Both the position numbers and the translations under genes were made by a program. Shown here one piece after another: positions 34,524 to 44,324 of a stretch of DNA of 64,000 nucleotides. A model generated the notes under the pieces. The model had not been told where the DNA came from, searched no databases, and saw only the letters and a list, made by a program, of their open reading frames with translations. The stretch covers positions 215,906-279,905 of the forward strand of contig JAQGLY010000014.1 in assembly GCA_028292625.1 (NCBI GenBank), read 5' to 3'. Position 1 is the first letter of the stretch; every line of letters begins with the position of its first letter. This DNA comes from Herbaspirillum sp. Its GTDB lineage: Bacteria > Pseudomonadota > Gammaproteobacteria > Burkholderiales > Burkholderiaceae_D.

Positions 34524-35858
34524 ATGAGTTTACCCACCAGTCTGTTCCTGATTTTGTTACTGGTCGTGCTTAGCGCATTTTTTTCCTGCGCCGAGATTTC
34601 ACTGGCCGCTTCGCGCAAGATCCGTTTGGAAATATTGTCAAAAGAGGGGAATGCCGACGCATTGCGGGTACTGTATTTGCAGGCGCAGCCGGGCAGCTTC
34701 TTCACCGTGGTGCAGATAGGACTGAACGCCGTGGCGATTCTGGGCGGCGTGGTCGGCGAGCCGGCGCTGACGCCGCATATCTTTGCGGCGATCGCGCCGC
34801 TGTATCGGGGCGCGTGGCTGGGCAATATCAGTTTCACCATTTCCTTCCTGCTGGTGACGTCGATATTTATCCTGTTCGCCGATCTGATGCCGAAGCGGCT
34901 GGCGATGGTGGCGCCCGAAAAGCTCGCGATCGCGATCGTGCGGCCCATGCTGTTCTGCATCGCACTGTTCAAACCGCTGGTATGGTTTTTCAACGGGCTG
35001 TCGAAATTGCTGCTGACCCTGCCCGGTTTGCCGCAAGTGCGCATGGATGTGATTACGCCCGGTGAAATTCATGCAATGGTGGACGCGGGCGCACAGGCGG
35101 GCGTGCTCCGGCATCAGGAACATCATCTGATCGAAAACGTATTCGAGCTGGAATCGCGCTACGTGCCGTCGGCGATGACGCCGCGCGAAAGCATCGTGTA
35201 TTTTCTGCTGACCGACGACGAACAGCAATTGCAGAAAAAAATCATCGAGCATCCGCATTCGCGCTTTCTGGTGTGCGACGGCAATATCGATGCGGTGCGC
35301 GGTTATATCGACACCAAGGACGTGCTGAAACGGCTATTGAAGGGCGAGCAGTTTTCGCTGCAGGACAAGGGCCTGATCCATGCATCGCTGGTCATCCCGG
35401 ACAGCCTGAATCTGTGGGAAGTACTGGAGCGAATGAAGGCGATGGATGAAGACATCGCGGTGGTCGTCAACGAATACGCACTGGTGGTCGGCGTCATCAG
35501 CATCACCGACATCACGGGCGTCTTGATGGGCAATCTGCTCAATCTGTCGGGCGAAGAACAGCAGATCGTCAAGCGCGACGCCGATTCGTGGCTGATGGAC
35601 GGGCTCACGCCGCTGGCCGAAGTGATGAACGCGCTGGCGATCGAGGACTACCCGAATCCGATGGGATTCGAGACGCTGGCCGGCTTCATCATGTACATGC
35701 TGCGCAAGATTCCGAAGAAGACCGATTTCGCCTTGTACGGCGGCTATAAATTCGAGGTGGTCGATATCGAAGGCCACAAAATCAACCAGTTGCTGGTGAC
35801 GCGTTATGTCCATGAAAAGCCGGGCAAAGGCGAGGCGGCGGCGAAACCGGCTGAGTAA
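34524..35858 (+). CDS. CNNM/CorC (hemolysin C-like) membrane protein with CBS domains
   Basis: A 444-residue protein with the three-part UPF0053 layout. It has a DUF21/CNNM membrane domain at about 1-190 (LFLILLLVVLSAFFSCAEISLAASRK, start diagnostic), and a CBS pair at about 205-330 with MTPRESIVYF, FLVCDGNIDAVRGYIDTKD and VVVNEYALVVGVISITDI. The C-terminal CorC_HlyC domain is at about 350-435, with DSWLMDGLTPLAEVMNAL. Homologues such as PaeA/YtfL export polyamines or Mg/Co. The start at 34524 gives the canonical N-terminus. Confidence 0.88.
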   Translation: MSLPTSLFLILLLVVLSAFFSCAEISLAASRKIRLEILSKEGNADALRVLYLQAQPGSFFTVVQIGLNAVAILGGVVGEPALTPHIFAAIAPLYRGAWLGNISFTISFLLVTSIFILFADLMPKRLAMVAPEKLAIAIVRPMLFCIALFKPLVWFFNGLSKLLLTLPGLPQVRMDVITPGEIHAMVDAGAQAGVLRHQEHHLIENVFELESRYVPSAMTPRESIVYFLLTDDEQQLQKKIIEHPHSRFLVCDGNIDAVRGYIDTKDVLKRLLKGEQFSLQDKGLIHASLVIPDSLNLWEVLERMKAMDEDIAVVVNEYALVVGVISITDITGVLMGNLLNLSGEEQQIVKRDADSWLMDGLTPLAEVMNALAIEDYPNPMGFETLAGFIMYMLRKIPKKTDFALYGGYKFEVVDIEGHKINQLLVTRYVHEKPGKGEAAAKPAE

Positions 35859-35899
35859 AGTCACCGTAATCAGCCATTCATTTCGTTCAGGAGGTTCGT

Positions 35900-36601
35900 A
35901 TGCAACTATTCAAGCATTCCGCGGCAGCCGTTTCGCTGGCGCTGGTTTTTTCTGCCGCGGCCGCCGTGTCGTTGAGCGATCTGAGCAACAAGGATGCGAC
36001 CGCCGGCGTCAAGTCGGCGCTGGAAAAAGGCGCCGATGCGGCGGTGTCGAAACTGGGCGTGGAAAACGGTTTTTTGAATAACGACAAGGTCAAGATCACA
36101 TTGCCCGGGCCGCTGGAAAAGGCGATGCCCTTGCTGAAAATGACCGGACAGGGACAAAAGGCCGACGATCTGGTGGTGGCGATGAATCACGCGGCCGAAT
36201 CAGCGGTCGCGCAGGCCAAGCCGATGCTGGTCAATGCGGTGAAAGCGATGTCCGTCACCGACGCCAAAAATATTCTGACCGGCGGCGATACATCCGTCAC
36301 CGATTTTTTCCGTCAAAAGACCAGTGCGCAGTTGACCACCCAATTCCTGCCCGTGGTGAAAAAAATTACCGACGGCAACGGTCTGTCCACGCAATACAAC
36401 GCCGTGATGGCGCAGGTCGCCAAGACCGGCCTGGGTTCCAGCGTTGCGTCGGGTCCGCAGGCGACGGTTGAAGGCTATGTGACGCAGCGTGCGCTCGACG
36501 GTCTGTACACCATGATTGGCGAAGAAGAGAAGGCGATCCGGCGGGATCCGGTAGGAACCGGCAGTGCGCTGCTGGGCAAGGTGTTCGGCGCGGTCAAATA
36601 A
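35900..36601 (+). CDS. DUF4197 secreted protein
   Basis: A 233-residue protein with a signal peptide (about 1-22) and a strong AGGAGG site six bases before the ATG. The body fits DUF4197: AGVKSALEKGADAAVSKLG near 36, GFLNNDKVKITLPGPLEKA near 58, DDLVVAMNHAAESAV, and the C-terminal TVEGYVTQRALDGLYTMIGEEEKAIRRDP (start diagnostic). Function is unknown; it is expected in the periplasm. It follows the CNNM gene by 41 bases and ends in a strong terminator. Confidence 0.88.
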   Translation: MQLFKHSAAAVSLALVFSAAAAVSLSDLSNKDATAGVKSALEKGADAAVSKLGVENGFLNNDKVKITLPGPLEKAMPLLKMTGQGQKADDLVVAMNHAAESAVAQAKPMLVNAVKAMSVTDAKNILTGGDTSVTDFFRQKTSAQLTTQFLPVVKKITDGNGLSTQYNAVMAQVAKTGLGSSVASGPQATVEGYVTQRALDGLYTMIGEEEKAIRRDPVGTGSALLGKVFGAVK

Positions 36602-36640
36602 AAATCCGGCGCCATGTCTCATGCACGGCGCCGGATTTTT
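36600..36640. terminator. Strong bidirectional terminator
   Basis: AAAAATCCGGCGCC and GGCGCCGGATTTTT form a perfect 14-pair stem around 13 bases. A and T runs on both flanks allow termination of the DUF4197 gene (plus) and of ftrD (minus). Confidence 0.95.
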
Positions 36641-36673
36641 ATCGGCGGATCGAAGGGCGGTGCGTCGAAACGC

Positions 36674-38086
36674 TTACCAGATCCAGAACATCAACAGCCA
36701 CGCATAGCCGATCAGCGCCAGCCCCGCCAGCATCGGAACCATCGCCAGCAGACGGCGGCCAATCGCTTCGGTATGACGTCCGGTCACCTTCCACGCCAGC
36801 CGGATACTCCATAATGTCGCGCCGATCAGCATGAAGGCGCGCACATCGTTGGCCCAGGACACGGGCCAGCGTTCGCCGCGCAGCAAGGTGATCGTGGTTG
36901 CCGACAGGCCCAGGAAAACGCCGCAGCCGGCGACCGGGATGATCGTCTGCACCAGATGATTGAAGCGCGAAGTCTGCCACGCGCCCAGCATGCGATTGCT
37001 CAGCCCGAACAGCAGCGTCAGCGCGGTGCCCAGCACGATGCCGGTGACCAGAATATAGGAAATGACCAGCGCCCCGTCGAGCCAGCTGAACACATCGTTC
37101 TGGGCCGGATAATTGGTGAACAGAAACCAGGGCGCATTGGTGGCGAAAGGCCACATGATGTTGCGGTCGATCAGCCAGCTTGCCAGCGCTTGCTTGATGG
37201 CGACGAACCATGGGCTGGCGCTCCAGTGGAAGGCGCCGATGGCGATGCCGGTCATGCCGTACAGCGCCAGCGCGCTTTCCCATGTGCTGTTGCGGCTCTT
37301 GCCGAAATGGACGATTTCCTGTTGCGGCGCACGCCATGTCAGGGAAACCGCATCGCGATGGCTGCTGCAACGGCCGCACATATGGCAATCGGAGGCGCCT
37401 TTCATATCGCGCAGCGGCACCAGCGGCGCGCAGTTGATCGGAATCACCTTGGTCTTGTACGAGGCGCGCCATGCGTTTTCATTGACCTTGTAATGCATCG
37501 GCGCCAGTTTCGCCAGCAGACCGAAGACGCCGTTAACCGGACACATGTATTTGCACCAGACCCGTTTTTCACGGCCGTACAGCAGACCGATGATGATCGC
37601 GCCCACGGTGGAGCCCCCCAGCACCAGCATCACGGCCTTCGGATATTGATAAACGCTGATCATCTGGCCGTAGATCGTGGTGATCGCGAACGCGACGAAG
37701 GGCCAGCCGCCCCAGCGCAGCCAGTGCGGGATCGCGCGGTTGAAACCGTACTTGCTGGCCAATTCGGTGAGCGCGCCTTCGGGGCACAGCACACCGCACC
37801 AGACGCGGCCCAGCGCCACCATGCTCAGTAATACGAACGGCCACCAGATGCCCCAGAACGCGAATTGCGCCGCCAGCGTCATATTGCTCCAGAGATGCGC
37901 GGTTTCGTCCGGCAGCGGCAGGAACACCGGAACGATCAGCAGGATCGCATAGGCGAGGACGATGACCCATTGCAGATTGCGAATCCAGCCGGCGTTGCGG
38001 CGCATCCAGTCGCCGGTGCGGGCGAGCAGACCCGGCTGCGCGCTCAGCATATCGGGGGCTACATCGGGGGAAGCCAGATTGTTCAT
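36674..38086 (-). CDS. ftrD: FtrD-like 4Fe-4S polyferredoxin membrane protein of ferrous iron uptake
   Basis: A 470-residue inner-membrane protein with about ten segments and NapH/NosR-like ferredoxin motifs: CGVLCPEG near residue 97, CKYMCPVNG near 179, and a second cluster C-x2-C-x2-C in CHMCGRCSS near 242. In Brucella and Bordetella FtrABCD systems, FtrD accepts the electron from Fe(II) oxidised during import. The start MNNLASP at 38086 is 5 bases after ftrC. A much longer open frame upstream is an artefact over ftrC. It ends at the bidirectional terminator. Confidence 0.85.
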   Translation of the reverse strand: MNNLASPDVAPDMLSAQPGLLARTGDWMRRNAGWIRNLQWVIVLAYAILLIVPVFLPLPDETAHLWSNMTLAAQFAFWGIWWPFVLLSMVALGRVWCGVLCPEGALTELASKYGFNRAIPHWLRWGGWPFVAFAITTIYGQMISVYQYPKAVMLVLGGSTVGAIIIGLLYGREKRVWCKYMCPVNGVFGLLAKLAPMHYKVNENAWRASYKTKVIPINCAPLVPLRDMKGASDCHMCGRCSSHRDAVSLTWRAPQQEIVHFGKSRNSTWESALALYGMTGIAIGAFHWSASPWFVAIKQALASWLIDRNIMWPFATNAPWFLFTNYPAQNDVFSWLDGALVISYILVTGIVLGTALTLLFGLSNRMLGAWQTSRFNHLVQTIIPVAGCGVFLGLSATTITLLRGERWPVSWANDVRAFMLIGATLWSIRLAWKVTGRHTEAIGRRLLAMVPMLAGLALIGYAWLLMFWIW

Positions 38087-38091
38087 GATAT

Positions 38092-38976
38092 CTATTGTTG
38101 GCGGACGGCTTTGACGGCGGGTTTTTGCTGCCCGCCGCGAGGACGGCGCAGCGCTGCCGAGATCGCCACCCAGTACACGGCATAAATGATGACGCTCATC
38201 AGCGCCGGCTGGGCGCGATAGCCGGTCAGCATGGACACCAGACCGCCGAACGCGGATGTGTCGTCCAGCAGCCATGCGCTGTTCCAGACCGGTGCGGTCA
38301 GTTGCGAGATGAGGGCTGAACTGGTCAGCCAGTCGACGTTTTCGACCAGCAGGTCGATCAGTTTTTCCAGCCCGGTAAGCAACAGGCCCGCGGCCAAAAA
38401 CAGCAGAATGATTTCCGTAACCTGGAAGAAGCGGCGCCATGAGAAAATCTTGCCGCCCAGTTGCAGCAGGTAAAAGGTCAGCAGCGCCAGCGCCAGGCCG
38501 ATTGCGGCCGCGGCGATCAGGCCGCCGGCGCCGGCGGTTTGCTGACTGAGTCCGATGCCGTACAGGAATACGGCTGTTTCGCTGCCTTCGCGGGCGATCG
38601 CCAGCGCGGTCAGCACGAACACGCCCCACCAGCTGCCGGCCGCGACGTTGCTTTCCAGCGAAGTTTCCAGATCGGATTTCAGCGTACGGCCGTGCTTGCG
38701 CATCCAGAACACCATTTGCACGATCAATATCGCGGCGATCAACACCATCGCAATCTGAAAATAGGTTTGTCCATCGCCCGACAGGAATTCACTGAATCCG
38801 ACCAGTGCGCCGCCCAGCGCCAAGGCGAGCAAAATGCCCGTGACGACACCGCCCCATAAATAAGGCAAACCGCCGCGCGCGGCGGCGCCGCCGTTTTTCA
38901 GCCATGTATACAGAATGCCGACCACCAGCAGGGCTTCAACGCTTTCGCGCCAGACGATAAAAAGGACCTGACCCAT
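38092..38976 (-). CDS. ftrC: FTR1 family iron permease
   Basis: This 294-residue protein has seven predicted membrane segments and the two REXXE iron-binding motifs, RESVE near residue 10 and REGSE near residue 129. It is the permease of the FtrABCD ferrous-iron uptake system. GGAGT precedes the ATG at short spacing. It lies between ftrB and ftrD on the same strand. Confidence 0.92.
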   Translation of the reverse strand: MGQVLFIVWRESVEALLVVGILYTWLKNGGAAARGGLPYLWGGVVTGILLALALGGALVGFSEFLSGDGQTYFQIAMVLIAAILIVQMVFWMRKHGRTLKSDLETSLESNVAAGSWWGVFVLTALAIAREGSETAVFLYGIGLSQQTAGAGGLIAAAAIGLALALLTFYLLQLGGKIFSWRRFFQVTEIILLFLAAGLLLTGLEKLIDLLVENVDWLTSSALISQLTAPVWNSAWLLDDTSAFGGLVSMLTGYRAQPALMSVIIYAVYWVAISAALRRPRGGQQKPAVKAVRQQ

Positions 38977-39000
38977 ATTTACTCCAAATTCATATTGCTG

Positions 39001-39336
39001 CTACTTGGCGACAATCACACCTTGGGCGGTGCTATGAAAGTCGTCGAAAAATTTGTATTCGCCCGGCTGCATGGGCGCAATGACGACAAACGACGAGGCG
39101 CCTGGCGCCAATACTTTTTCCTTGCGCAACTGCATGCTTTCGAATTCGACCGGGGACTTGCCGGTATTGCGAATCTCGATCTTGATTTTCTTGCCGGACG
39201 GCACCTCGATACGGGCCGGATTCAGCTTGCCGTCGTTCATTTCGAGTTGAAAGGTGAGCAGATCGGCTGCATACGACGTGGCGCTCAATGCCGTCAGTGC
39301 GCATGCGGCCAGAAATTGTTTGGTGCGCGAAATCAT
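39001..39336 (-). CDS. ftrB: Cupredoxin-domain protein FtrB
   Basis: A 111-residue periplasmic protein with a signal peptide (about 1-23, ending SYAAD) and a cupredoxin-like domain: IEVPSGKKIKIEIRNTGKSPVEFES (start diagnostic) and FVVIAPMQPGEYKFFDDFH. In related systems FtrB oxidises Fe(II) with copper. The His/Met ligands are H in DDFHS and nearby residues; the usual full copper set is not obvious. GGAGAG lies four bases before the chosen ATG at 39336. Confidence 0.87.
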   Translation of the reverse strand: MISRTKQFLAACALTALSATSYAADLLTFQLEMNDGKLNPARIEVPSGKKIKIEIRNTGKSPVEFESMQLRKEKVLAPGASSFVVIAPMQPGEYKFFDDFHSTAQGVIVAK

Positions 39337-39400
39337 TCGACTCTCCGGAAATGGTTCAAGCAAGCTGCGGCCTCTATCGGGATCGCGACGCTGCGCGCTA

Positions 39401-39952
39401 TCAATAGCCGCCTTTTTTACCAATGCCGGCGAAGGCAAAGTCAAAGGAGGCTTCAAACGGCTTCCACCAATCCTTCACACCGGTTTCCTTGTCGACATGG
39501 CGGCCGAAATGCGAATGCGGATCGGCCGTCGGCGGTGCGATCATTAATTTCAGTGTGTATTTGCCGGGGCCATCCAGTTTGACGTTATCGCCGTAATGCG
39601 GACCGTCATTGGCGACCATCGGCATCAGGTCGCCCTTGATGACCTTGGCTGAACCGGCCTTGCGCAATTCGTATTGAATCACCAGATTCGATGCCCAGTC
39701 GCCTTCGGCGTAACCGTTGGGATTGTCCGCGATCGCATGGATGTCGGCTTCCAGATGGATATCGGATTTGGCGGCGTCCAGCATCATGCCTTTGGGTTCC
39801 ATCGTCACCGGCTGCAAATAGACGGCGGCGACTTCCAGGCCGGTGCCGGCAGGCTTTTGAGGATGGCCGATAGGATATTCGGCGGCTTGGGCGACACCGA
39901 TGGCGCCGGCAAAAATCACGGTAGCCAAGGTCAATTTTGTAAGGATACTCAC
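39401..39952 (-). CDS. ftrA: P19-like periplasmic iron-binding protein FtrA
   Basis: A 183-residue periplasmic protein with a signal peptide ending at AQAAEYPIG, matching the P19/Tp34 iron/copper-binding family. Likely ligands are the Met and His in MEPKGMMLD, HLEADIHAI and DGPHYGDN. A longer frame starts at GTG 39961, but GGAG overlaps that codon; GTG at 39952 has correct eight-base spacing and is chosen. It is the first gene of the ftr operon and is preceded by the Fur box at 39969. Confidence 0.88.
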   Translation of the reverse strand: MSILTKLTLATVIFAGAIGVAQAAEYPIGHPQKPAGTGLEVAAVYLQPVTMEPKGMMLDAAKSDIHLEADIHAIADNPNGYAEGDWASNLVIQYELRKAGSAKVIKGDLMPMVANDGPHYGDNVKLDGPGKYTLKLMIAPPTADPHSHFGRHVDKETGVKDWWKPFEASFDFAFAGIGKKGGY

Positions 39953-39968
39953 GAAACGCACTCCAAAT

Positions 39969-40015
39969 GATAATGATTGTTATTAATTATAAAGCATTTG
40001 CCGTGCGTTTGTGAT
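39969..40015 (-). promoter_or_regulatory. Fur box and promoter of the ftrABCD operon
   Basis: GATAATGATTGTTATTAAT (39969-39987) matches 14 of 19 bases of the Fur consensus, with its first nine identical. On the minus strand a perfect TATAAT lies at 39991-39986, overlapping the box, and ATCACA 18 bases upstream is a possible -35. This layout predicts iron-dependent Fur repression. Confidence 0.82.
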
Positions 40016-40039
40016 GATTAAGCGTGTTGGGATGCAATA

Positions 40040-40072
40040 AAAAACACCCGGGTGTTGAGGCCGGGTGTTTTT
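40040..40072. terminator. Terminator after rhlE
   Basis: AAAAACACCCGG and CCGGGTGTTTTT form a 12-pair stem around GTGTTGAGG. On the minus strand it lies 43 bases after the rhlE stop; it may also act on the plus strand. Confidence 0.9.
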
Positions 40073-40114
40073 GCAAGGCGCGCTTACTGGGCGCGCTGGT
40101 CACGACAGTCCGCT

Positions 40115-41452
40115 TTAACGGCCGCGTCCGCCTGAACGTCGAGGGGCGGGCGGGCGTCCCGAGGGCGCACCGCCTCCCGGCTTGGCGGGACCGGTGTTCG
40201 GCCGCGCGCCCGGGGCGCCGCGTCCCTGGCCCTGGCTGCTGCGTCCTGGCTGATTGCGTCCGCCGCCACCGCCGCCGCTGCGCAACTGAATCGGTTGCGG
40301 CTTGGCATTCGGATCCGGCTCGAAGCCCGCCACGATTTCACGCGGCAGTTCGCGCTTGATCAGTTTTTCGATGTCTCTCAGCATGTCTTTTTCATCGACG
40401 CAGACCAGCGATATCGCTTCGCCGGTGGCGCCGGCGCGCCCGGTGCGGCCGATGCGATGCACATAGTCTTCCGGCACGTTCGGCAAGTCGTAATTGACCA
40501 CGTGGGGCAGCATATCGATGTCGATGCCGCGCGCGGCGATGTCGGTCGCCACCAGCACCTGGAGGCTGCCGTCCTTGAACTCGGACAATGCCCGCGTGCG
40601 CGCCGACTGGCTCTTGTTGCCGTGGATGGCCATGCCGCTGATGCCGTCTTTTTCCAACTGTTCGACCAGCTTGTTGGCGCCGTGCTTGGTACGGGTAAAC
40701 ACCAGCACCTGCGACCAGCTGTTGGTCTTGATCAGATGCGCCAGCAACGGATGCTTTTTATCGCGGTCGACCGGGTGGATTTTCTGGGCGATGATCTCGA
40801 CCGTGGAATTGCGGCGCGCCACTTCAATCATTGCCGGCGCGTTCAGCAAACCGTCGGCCAGTGCCTTGATCTCGTCGGAAAACGTGGCGGAAAACAATAG
40901 GTTCTGCCGTTTTTTCGGCAATGCCGCCAGCACCTTGCGGATGTCGCGAATAAAACCCATGTCCAGCATGCGATCGGCTTCGTCGAGAATCAGGATTTCG
41001 ACGTTGCGCAGATCGACCGTGCCCTGTTGCATGTGGTCGAGCAAGCGGCCGGGTGTGGCGACCAGCGTGTCGATACCGTTTTTCAGCAATTTGATCTGCG
41101 GATTGATGCCGACGCCGCCGAAGATGACGGTCGATGTCAATTTCAGATACTTACCGTAGACGCGAACGCTTTCTTCGACCTGCGCCGCCAACTCGCGGGT
41201 CGGCGTCAGAATCAGTGCGCGTATCGGGGTATGGCCGTTGATCTTGGGTTGGACCGCGCTGGACAGGCGCTGCAGCAGCGGCAATGTGAAGCCGGCCGTT
41301 TTGCCGGTGCCGGTTTGCGCGCCGGCCAGCAGATCGCCGCCGGCCAACACGGCGGGAATGGCTTGCGCCTGGATCGGCGTCGGGGAGGTATAGCCTTGTT
41401 CGGTGACGGCGCGAACGATTTCATCGGATAAACCGAGAGCGGAAAATGACAT
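40115..41452 (-). CDS. rhlE: ATP-dependent RNA helicase RhlE
   Basis: A 445-residue DEAD-box helicase. Visible motifs: Q-motif [26 protein letters not shown] (F and Q conserved), I AQTGTGKT (about 45-52), Ia [52 protein letters not shown]. The C-terminal tail after residue 380 is low-complexity Gly/Pro/Arg/Gln-rich, typical of RhlE RNA-binding tails. It probably acts in ribosome assembly and RNA decay in the cold. A strong terminator follows. Confidence 0.95.
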   Translation of the reverse strand: MSFSALGLSDEIVRAVTEQGYTSPTPIQAQAIPAVLAGGDLLAGAQTGTGKTAGFTLPLLQRLSSAVQPKINGHTPIRALILTPTRELAAQVEESVRVYGKYLKLTSTVIFGGVGINPQIKLLKNGIDTLVATPGRLLDHMQQGTVDLRNVEILILDEADRMLDMGFIRDIRKVLAALPKKRQNLLFSATFSDEIKALADGLLNAPAMIEVARRNSTVEIIAQKIHPVDRDKKHPLLAHLIKTNSWSQVLVFTRTKHGANKLVEQLEKDGISGMAIHGNKSQSARTRALSEFKDGSLQVLVATDIAARGIDIDMLPHVVNYDLPNVPEDYVHRIGRTGRAGATGEAISLVCVDEKDMLRDIEKLIKRELPREIVAGFEPDPNAKPQPIQLRSGGGGGGRNQPGRSSQGQGRGAPGARPNTGPAKPGGGAPSGRPPAPRRSGGRGR

Positions 41453-41684
41453 GAGTACTCAATAGACGATATCGGCCTGTCGCCGCATGGCGCCAGTCGC
41501 AGGCAAACGGGGTTTGGAAGGTCGGGAGACAGCGGCATTCGACTGGTGAAATTGCCGCACGGGGCGAAGTATAGCAGCGTATAAAGCGGTTTGTGCATTG
41601 CGCAAAACGAAGTTTGCAATCTTTATGCAATACACGGCAGTCCCTTGCGCTGCCTTCGACGCGGATGCAGCGGCCGCGGATGGG

Positions 41685-42449
41685 TCAGGAAACCGGCTGC
41701 GCCTGCCGTTCGAGAAACGGCAGAATGTGCGGCAGCGCCATATCGCTGCGCATAAGGCTCTCGAAATGACTGAGGCCGGGCAGCGACGCGAAGCGCGCAT
41801 CGGCGAGCGCGTCCGCGCAGCGGCGAACCGCCGCGTGCCGGATGTCCGCGTCGCCGCAATACAACAGGCATGGCATGTTCAATGCGGGCAGCACATGTTC
41901 CATTGAAGGGCGCGGCTGTTGCGCGGCGGCGCTCAGGGCCAGCAAATCATTGCCGCGCACCTGCGCGCGGACCTTATCCGATAGACGTTCGTTGAGCGCC
42001 GTTTCGAAGGCGGCGATGAATGCATCCCCGTCGTTGCCGTCGATGCCGTGGAAGCCGTCCCAGCTGTGATCTTCGTAAGGGTGCGCGCCGCCGATGACCA
42101 GCGACCGCAGCCGCTGCGGCGCGCATTGCGCCATGCCGAACGCGACCATCCCGCCCATCGAATAGCCCATGAAATGCGTGCGTTCGATCTGCAACGCATC
42201 CAGTATGGCCAACACGTCGTCGACGCGTTCCTGCAGCGCATAAGCTTCAATATCGTGCGGCTTGTCGCTCAGGCCGTGGCCGCGCGCATCGGGCAGGATC
42301 AATCGATAATGCGATTGCAACGGCGAGGCGAAACCGAAATGCCGCCATCCGGCCAGACTGCCGGCAAAGCCGTGGTGCAACAGCAGCGGCGGCCCGTCGC
42401 CGGCGACCTGATAATGCAGGCGAACGCCGTTGCGGGTCAGGAAAGCCAT
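41685..42449 (-). CDS. Alpha/beta-fold hydrolase
   Basis: A 254-residue alpha/beta hydrolase. The oxyanion region is LLHHGFAGS (about 23-31), the nucleophile elbow GYSMGGM near 97 (Ser), an Asp is in YCGDADIRH near 205, and the catalytic His in LSHFE near 233. The substrate is unknown; the family includes esterases and haloperoxidase-like enzymes. The start at 42449 is one base after the suhB stop, so the genes are translationally coupled. Confidence 0.85.
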   Translation of the reverse strand: MAFLTRNGVRLHYQVAGDGPPLLLHHGFAGSLAGWRHFGFASPLQSHYRLILPDARGHGLSDKPHDIEAYALQERVDDVLAILDALQIERTHFMGYSMGGMVAFGMAQCAPQRLRSLVIGGAHPYEDHSWDGFHGIDGNDGDAFIAAFETALNERLSDKVRAQVRGNDLLALSAAAQQPRPSMEHVLPALNMPCLLYCGDADIRHAAVRRCADALADARFASLPGLSHFESLMRSDMALPHILPFLERQAQPVS

Positions 42450-42450
42450 T

Positions 42451-43287
42451 TCATCCCAGCACGGCGGTGCCGGCGAACGGCGACAGCAGGGCCACGGTTT
42501 GCGCGAACACTTTCGGACTTCCTGCGATGACTTCGCCGTGATGCAGATATTCGCCATCGCCCTTGAAATTGCCGATGATGCCGCCCGCTTCGCTGATCAG
42601 CAGCGCACCGGCCGCGATATCCCAGGGTTTCAGACCTTTTTCGAAAAAGCCGTCCAGACGGCCCGCGGCCACATAGGCCAGATCCAGCGCCGCGGCGCCC
42701 GGCCGGCGCAGACCGGCGCAATTGCAGGTCATGATGCGAAACATGTCGATGTACTGCTCCAGGACTTTCTTGCTTTCTTCGTCATTGCCGCGGAACGGAA
42801 AACCGGTGCCGATCAAGGCATCGGCCAGTTTGTCGCGTTTTCCGACGCGGATGCGCTTTTCGTTCAGATAGGCGCCGGCGCCTTTGCTGGCGGTAAACAG
42901 GTCGTTGCGGGTGGGGTCGTAGACCACCGCCTGGGTGATCTGGCCGCGTTGCTGCAATGCGATGGAAACGCAATACTGCGGAAAGCCGTGGATGAAATTG
43001 GTGGTGCCGTCGAGCGGATCGATGATCCAGACGTTGTCGTTTTCGATTTTTTGCTGATTGTGCAGATTGGCCGAGGCGCCGGATTCTTCGGCCAGAAAGG
43101 CATGGTCCGGATACGCGCTCTTCAATACGTCGATGATGGCCTGCTCGGCGGCCTGATCGATCTCGGTGACGAAATCGTTGTGCTGTTTTTTGCTGACTTT
43201 CAGCAGATCGAGGTCGAATGAGCCTCGGTTGATGACGGCGGCGCCGCGGCGCGCGGCTTTTATGGCCGTATTGAGCATTGGATGCAT
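42451..43287 (-). CDS. suhB: Inositol-1-monophosphatase
   Basis: A 278-residue IMPase-family protein. Metal-binding motifs are EESG near 67, [13 protein letters not shown] near 87-99, and [15 protein letters not shown] near 218. It dephosphorylates inositol phosphates and in enterobacteria also modifies ribosome synthesis through SuhB-NusA contacts. The start at 43287 (or ATG 9 bases later) has CGGAAT upstream. It is divergent from trmJ. Confidence 0.93.
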   Translation of the reverse strand: MHPMLNTAIKAARRGAAVINRGSFDLDLLKVSKKQHNDFVTEIDQAAEQAIIDVLKSAYPDHAFLAEESGASANLHNQQKIENDNVWIIDPLDGTTNFIHGFPQYCVSIALQQRGQITQAVVYDPTRNDLFTASKGAGAYLNEKRIRVGKRDKLADALIGTGFPFRGNDEESKKVLEQYIDMFRIMTCNCAGLRRPGAAALDLAYVAAGRLDGFFEKGLKPWDIAAGALLISEAGGIIGNFKGDGEYLHHGEVIAGSPKVFAQTVALLSPFAGTAVLG

Positions 43288-43478
43288 AGTTATTCCGGGC
43301 GGTTCCGTTAAAATGGCGGTTGCGCGTCAGGTCTGCATGTCGAAACGATGCAGGCGAATGCCGACAAACACCAAAGATGAATTAATGAGCGATGCGGTTG
43401 GGTGCGGACTTGCGGGGCAGACAAATATCGAATCTGCGCCGTCCGGCCTTCTTCAACCGCGTAATGGCGCTATTTTAA

Positions 43479-44276
43479 ATGAACCTGCCTCAAAACCCAC
43501 ACTCTGCCGATAATTCTCTTTTCCGCCGCCTGCGCTTCGTTCTGGTCGACACCAGCAGTCCCGGCAATATCGGCGCCGCCGCGCGCGCCATCAAGAACAT
43601 GGGTTTTGCCGATCTGGTGCTGGTCAATCCGCGTTTTCCGGATGCCCCCAGCCAGGAACAGGCAGTCGCATTCGCCAGCGGCGCGCTGGATGTGCTGCAA
43701 TCGGCGCGTATCGTAACGTCGATCGACGAAGCGTTCGACGGTTGCAATTTCGCCGCGGCGGTCAGCGCACGGCTGCGCGAGTTTTCGCCGCCGATCGTCA
43801 CGCCGCGCGCATTGACGCAGCGCTTGGCGGCGGCGCCGGATTTGCGGGCCGCGCTGGTGTTCGGCAACGAACGTTTCGGTTTGCCGAATGCAATCGTGGA
43901 AAAGTGCAATGTACTGATCAATATCCCGGCCAACCCCGAGTATTCATCGCTCAATCTGTCGCAGGCGATACAGGTGCTGGCCTACGAAAGCCGGATGGCG
44001 GCGCTTCCCGATGGACAGGACGGGCGGCAGGCGCTGGATCCGCAGGGGGCGGCGATCGGGTTCCAGGGCGAATCGGCCAGCCCGGCCCAGATCGAAGGCA
44101 TGTTCGCGCATCTGGAGCAGGCCTTGACGGCGATCGAGTTCTTGAGCCCGGACAATCCGAAAAAACTGATGCCGCGGCTCAAGCGCCTGTTCGCTCGCGC
44201 TCAGCTGGAAACGGAGGAAGTGAATATCCTGCGCGGTATCGCGAAGCAGATCCTGGCGACGCGCCCGAAGCAATGA
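43479..44276 (+). CDS. trmJ: tRNA (cytidine/uridine-2'-O-)-methyltransferase TrmJ
   Basis: A 265-residue SPOUT-class methyltransferase that 2'-O-methylates position 32 of tRNAs. Signatures are FVLVDTSSPGNIGAAARAIKNMGF (start diagnostic, about 20-43), ALVFGNERFGLPN near 127, and IPANPEYSSLNLSQAIQVLAYE forming the SAM-binding knot. The C-terminal extension about 185-265 is typical of TrmJ. The ATG at 43479 lacks a strong ribosome site. It diverges from suhB. Confidence 0.93.
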   Translation: MNLPQNPHSADNSLFRRLRFVLVDTSSPGNIGAAARAIKNMGFADLVLVNPRFPDAPSQEQAVAFASGALDVLQSARIVTSIDEAFDGCNFAAAVSARLREFSPPIVTPRALTQRLAAAPDLRAALVFGNERFGLPNAIVEKCNVLINIPANPEYSSLNLSQAIQVLAYESRMAALPDGQDGRQALDPQGAAIGFQGESASPAQIEGMFAHLEQALTAIEFLSPDNPKKLMPRLKRLFARAQLETEEVNILRGIAKQILATRPKQ

Positions 44277-44324
44277 TGCCGCATCGGCAGCGAGCCCGGG
44301 CAGGGGCGCGCGGCAGTGTTGACG

